A stretch of DNA of 32,840 nt, taken from positions 1 to 32,840 of the forward strand of contig FR901782.1 of NCBI GenBank assembly GCA_000437675.1, given 5' to 3'. This document shows, piece after piece, positions 30,243-32,840 of this stretch. The translations under genes and the position numbers were made by a program. How positions within the stretch are numbered: position 1 is the first letter of the stretch; each line of letters begins with the position of its first letter. Source of the DNA: Prevotella sp. CAG:891. Its GTDB lineage: Bacteria; Bacteroidota; Bacteroidia; Bacteroidales; Bacteroidaceae. A model generated the notes under the pieces. The model was not told where the DNA came from. It searched no databases and worked only from the letters and a program-made list of their open reading frames with translations.

Positions 30243-32156
30243 ATGGGAGAATATATTGTTTCGGCCAGAAAATACCGCCCTTCGACGTTCGACACGGTTG
30301 TCGGACAGGAGGCGCTGACCACTACGCTGAAAAATGCCATTGCGCAAAACAAACTGGCGCATGCCTATTTGTTCTGCGGCCCTCGCGGAGTGGGCAAAAC
30401 TACCTGTGCGCGCATCTTTGCCAAAACCATCAACTGCTTGCACCCATTGCCCAACGGCGAGGCGTGCAATGAATGCGAAAGTTGCCTGGCTTTCAACGAA
30501 CAGCGCTCGCTGAACATTCACGAACTTGATGCGGCTTCGAACAACTCGGCCGACGATATTCGCGGACTGATTGACCAGGTGCAAATTCCTCCGCAGACGG
30601 GACGCTACAAGGTGTTTATCATCGACGAAATCCACATGCTTTCGGTGGCGGCTTTCAATGCTTTCCTGAAGACGCTGGAGGAACCGCCTGCACATGCCAT
30701 CTTTATCTTGGCTACGACGGAAAAGCATAAAATATTGCCCACGATTTTGAGCCGTTGCCAAATTTACGACTTTGCGCGTATGACGGTGGAGAACACGGTG
30801 GCACACTTGCAGCATGTGGCCGACGAGGAGGGCTATGTCTACGAAATGGAGGCGTTGCACGTCATTGCTGAAAAGGCTGATGGCGGTATGCGCGACGCGC
30901 TTTCGATTTTCGACCAGGTGGCCAGTTTCTGCGAGGGTAACATTACTTACAAAAAGGTAATCGAGGACTTGAATGTGCTCGACTACGATGAGTACTTTGC
31001 CATGACCGACCTGCTGCTGAAGTGTGCCCTGCCTGAGGCTATGGTGCAACTCGATAAGGTGCTGAGCCATGGTTTCGAAGCAAACTACTTTATCGGCGGA
31101 TTGGCTTCGCACTTCCGCAACTTGCTGATGTGTCGCAACGAACAGACGTTGCCGCTGCTCGACGTGAGTACAGGGGCGAGAGATCGCTATCGCGAACAGG
31201 CGCAGAAATGTCAGCCGAAATTCCTGTATCGCGCGCTGAAACTGTGTAACGACTGCGACATGAGTTACCGCACGGCGCGCAACAAGCGTTTGCTCGTTGA
31301 GCTGACGCTCATTCAGGTGGGACAGGCTGCCACAGGCGAGGACGAGGGCTGTGGGCGTGGCCCTGCGAAACGTCTTAAACCCATTTTCAACGTGACGGCG
31401 GCAAAGGCTGCTGTCACGAGCCCGAAGGGGGCGCAACAGCCTGCCCCGACTGCTACGACTGCTGTAAAACCTGCTGCACCTGCTGCACCTGCCGGCACCA
31501 CGGCGGTGCAACCATCCACCGCTCATGTGGCGACGCAAAACGGAACGAACAACATACCGACGACTGGCAACAAGGTGGAATCGCAACAGGCGGCGCAAAC
31601 TTCGCTGATGGCCATGCTGTCGGAAAGTGCCGGCAAAAAGCAGTACGCACACAAAACGGCGCATACGCTCTCTATCAGGGAAATGCAGCAGACTTACCGC
31701 AAGGAATTGGCGGAACGCGACAAAAAACTGGCGCAGAGTCAGCTGCAAACGGCCAATAACACGGATGTGACTTTGCCGGGCTCGGGAAGGGAACGCCCGT
31801 TTACGCAAGACAAGGTGATGTATTACTGGTTTCGCTACGCGCAACAAATGCCGAAGGAAAAAAATTACATTTCGGGACGTATGCGCAACATGAACCCAAA
31901 ATTGCTCGATAACTGGGTGATTGAGGTGCCGGTCGAAAACGAAATGGTGGAACAGTACATGATTGGCGAAAGGGTGAGCTTGCTGATGTATCTGCGTGAT
32001 AACTTGCAGAATGACCGCATCACCATGACTTTCAAAATATCGAACAACGATTGCTTGAGAAAGGTGAGAACGCGCAAAGAACTTTTCATCGATATGCTGA
32101 AAAAGAACGATGCGCTCGAAATGTTACGAAAAGAATTGGATTTGGAGCTGGCTTGA
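30243..32156 (+). CDS. dnaX: DNA polymerase III subunit gamma/tau DnaX
   Basis: DnaX is the clamp-loader ATPase that links the polymerase and helicase. The 637-residue product from the ATG at 30243 (MGEYIVSARKYRPSTFDTVVGQ) has Walker A GPRGVGKTT (residues 46-54). The zinc-binding cysteines are 65, 75, 78 and 81. Walker B and DExx-like FIIDEIHML follow, then sensor LATTEKHKILPTILSRCQ. A low-complexity Ala-Pro-Thr linker (residues about 385-435) precedes a tau-like C-terminal domain. A TTG at 30231 is in frame but adds only four residues. No programmed-frameshift A-run was noticed. Confidence 0.97.
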   Translation: MGEYIVSARKYRPSTFDTVVGQEALTTTLKNAIAQNKLAHAYLFCGPRGVGKTTCARIFAKTINCLHPLPNGEACNECESCLAFNEQRSLNIHELDAASNNSADDIRGLIDQVQIPPQTGRYKVFIIDEIHMLSVAAFNAFLKTLEEPPAHAIFILATTEKHKILPTILSRCQIYDFARMTVENTVAHLQHVADEEGYVYEMEALHVIAEKADGGMRDALSIFDQVASFCEGNITYKKVIEDLNVLDYDEYFAMTDLLLKCALPEAMVQLDKVLSHGFEANYFIGGLASHFRNLLMCRNEQTLPLLDVSTGARDRYREQAQKCQPKFLYRALKLCNDCDMSYRTARNKRLLVELTLIQVGQAATGEDEGCGRGPAKRLKPIFNVTAAKAAVTSPKGAQQPAPTATTAVKPAAPAAPAGTTAVQPSTAHVATQNGTNNIPTTGNKVESQQAAQTSLMAMLSESAGKKQYAHKTAHTLSIREMQQTYRKELAERDKKLAQSQLQTANNTDVTLPGSGRERPFTQDKVMYYWFRYAQQMPKEKNYISGRMRNMNPKLLDNWVIEVPVENEMVEQYMIGERVSLLMYLRDNLQNDRITMTFKISNNDCLRKVRTRKELFIDMLKKNDALEMLRKELDLELA

Positions 32157-32251
32157 TGCTCCTTACAATAAAAAGCCTATACTATACACAATTTAAGCAG
32201 ATGCGCTCAATTTATAAAGACACATCTGCTTACTAACAGCATTTACATAAA

Positions 32252-32840
32252 ATGGAACAAACTCCACACAAGTATGTTACGGTGGCTTACGAACTGTACA
32301 CCGATAACGAAAAAGGTATTCACGAACTCGTAGAAAAAGCTCCGGCTGAACACCCTTTCCAGTTTATCACCGGTATGGGTGTGGCGCTTGATGCTTTTGA
32401 AGCAAAAATAAACGAACTGAAGGCTGGCGAGGCTTTCGACTTCGTGCTGAAGGTTGACGATGCTTACGGCCCTTACGAGGAGGAACATGTGCTTGAACTC
32501 GACAAACAGATTTTCAGCGTCAACGGTCACTTCGACAAGGAAATGGTTTACCCCGGTGCCGTGCTTCCGCTCGTTAACAGCGATGGCAACCGCTTCCAGG
32601 GCTTGGTGCTTGAGGTGAAGGACAACACGGTGGTCGTAGACTTGAACCATCCGTTGGCTGGCAAGGATTTGCACTTCAAGGGCGAAGTGGTGGTGATGCG
32701 CGACGCTACTGACGATGAAATCAAGGGACTGATTAACATGATGAGCGGCGAGGGCTGCGGCTGTGGCTGCGAGGACTGCGGCGGCGAAGGCGAAGGCGGT
32801 TGCTGCGGTGGTCATGGCGGGGGGGGCGGGGACGGCGGAG
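32252..32840 (+). CDS. SlyD-type FKBP peptidyl-prolyl isomerase, 3' end cut by window
   Basis: The 196 visible residues show an FKBP-type fold with an inserted chaperone flap: FQFITGMGVALDAFEAKINELKAGEAFDFVLKVDDAYGPYEEEHVLELDKQIF, then FQGLVLEVKDNTVVVDLNHPLAGKDLHFKGEVVVMRDAT. The C-terminal tail is rich in Cys, His and Gly (GCGCGCEDCGGEGEGGCCGGHGGG), as in SlyD proteins that bind nickel and zinc. Such proteins fold nascent chains and help metal-enzyme maturation. The ATG at 32252 opens at the conserved start. It follows dnaX by 95 nt. The stop codon lies outside the window. Confidence 0.93.
   Translation, partial: MEQTPHKYVTVAYELYTDNEKGIHELVEKAPAEHPFQFITGMGVALDAFEAKINELKAGEAFDFVLKVDDAYGPYEEEHVLELDKQIFSVNGHFDKEMVYPGAVLPLVNSDGNRFQGLVLEVKDNTVVVDLNHPLAGKDLHFKGEVVVMRDATDDEIKGLINMMSGEGCGCGCEDCGGEGEGGCCGGHGGGGGDGG

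Noticed and set aside
30237..31847. A 536-codon minus-strand frame
   Set aside because: It is antisense to dnaX, which is certain, and its composition is very rich in Arg, His and Val, as expected for a shadow frame.
30243..32156. Programmed frameshift in dnaX making gamma from tau
   Set aside because: No A-run followed by a suitable hairpin was noticed in the frame, so there is no support from the sequence.

Overview
The window is a chromosomal segment from a member of the Bacteroidales, most likely Prevotellaceae or a near relative. This rests on several signs: Bacteroidota-type promoters (TTTG or TTG, about 20 nt, then TAnnTTTG) before many genes, no Shine-Dalgarno sites before well-defined starts, Bacteroidota-specific families (DUF3098, DUF4491, DUF3467), a gene order ftsX-DUF3098-uppP-truB-queA-folK that I recall as typical of the order, and a secreted protein ending in a type IX-like sorting tail. 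No rRNA, tRNA or CRISPR array was found.

Layout. 1-1,502: the end of a small repeat element, then a minus-strand pair (cobalamin adenosyltransferase and a methyltransferase-like protein). 1,741-8,618: a plus-strand housekeeping run: ftsX, DUF3098, uppP, truB, queA, a folK-acetyltransferase fusion and a Wzx-like flippase. 8,894-13,293: an Lrp/AsnC regulator, a DUF4491 protein, a fused glutamine-amidotransferase/dipeptidase, a glutaminyl-cyclase-like M28 lipoprotein and sufE. 13,294-13,842: an orphan promoter-terminator pair that may encode a small RNA. 13,843-23,245: ribonucleotide reductase. nrdB is intact, but nrdA is cut into two same-strand pieces (641 codons at 21,323-23,245 and about 199 codons at 14,928-15,530). 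About 5.8 kb lies between them, carrying a secreted YD-like-repeat protein, an outer-membrane-type protein, a YitT family protein and a small unknown protein. 23,587-26,894: type I restriction-modification hsdM-hsdS with no hsdR in view. 26,920-27,263: two more copies of the small repeat element. 27,449-32,840: a DUF3467 protein, an OmpA-family protein, a 900-bp non-coding stretch with a 21-bp tandem array, dnaX, and the start of a SlyD-type prolyl isomerase cut by the window end.

Most striking points. (1) nrdA is split without visible loss of coding sequence. All catalytic residues are kept across the two parts, and the break on the N-terminal side lies exactly at a 40-bp repeat whose hairpin resembles an IS200/IS605 right end. 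A second identical copy lies upstream of nrdA. This may be a trans-split reductase, a dead gene, or a rearrangement or assembly join. (2) A MITE-like family (182-187 bp, plus a 44-bp mini form) carries an outward TAATTTTG -7 box in its ends, placed so that it may drive hsdM. (3) Two unusual enzyme fusions, HPPK-GNAT and class I amidotransferase-M19 dipeptidase; the second suggests a one-chain gamma-glutamyl peptide or glutathione degrading enzyme. (4) A candidate small RNA, a structured yitT leader, a Fur-superfamily-like palindrome over the nrdA promoter, and the 21-bp tandem array.
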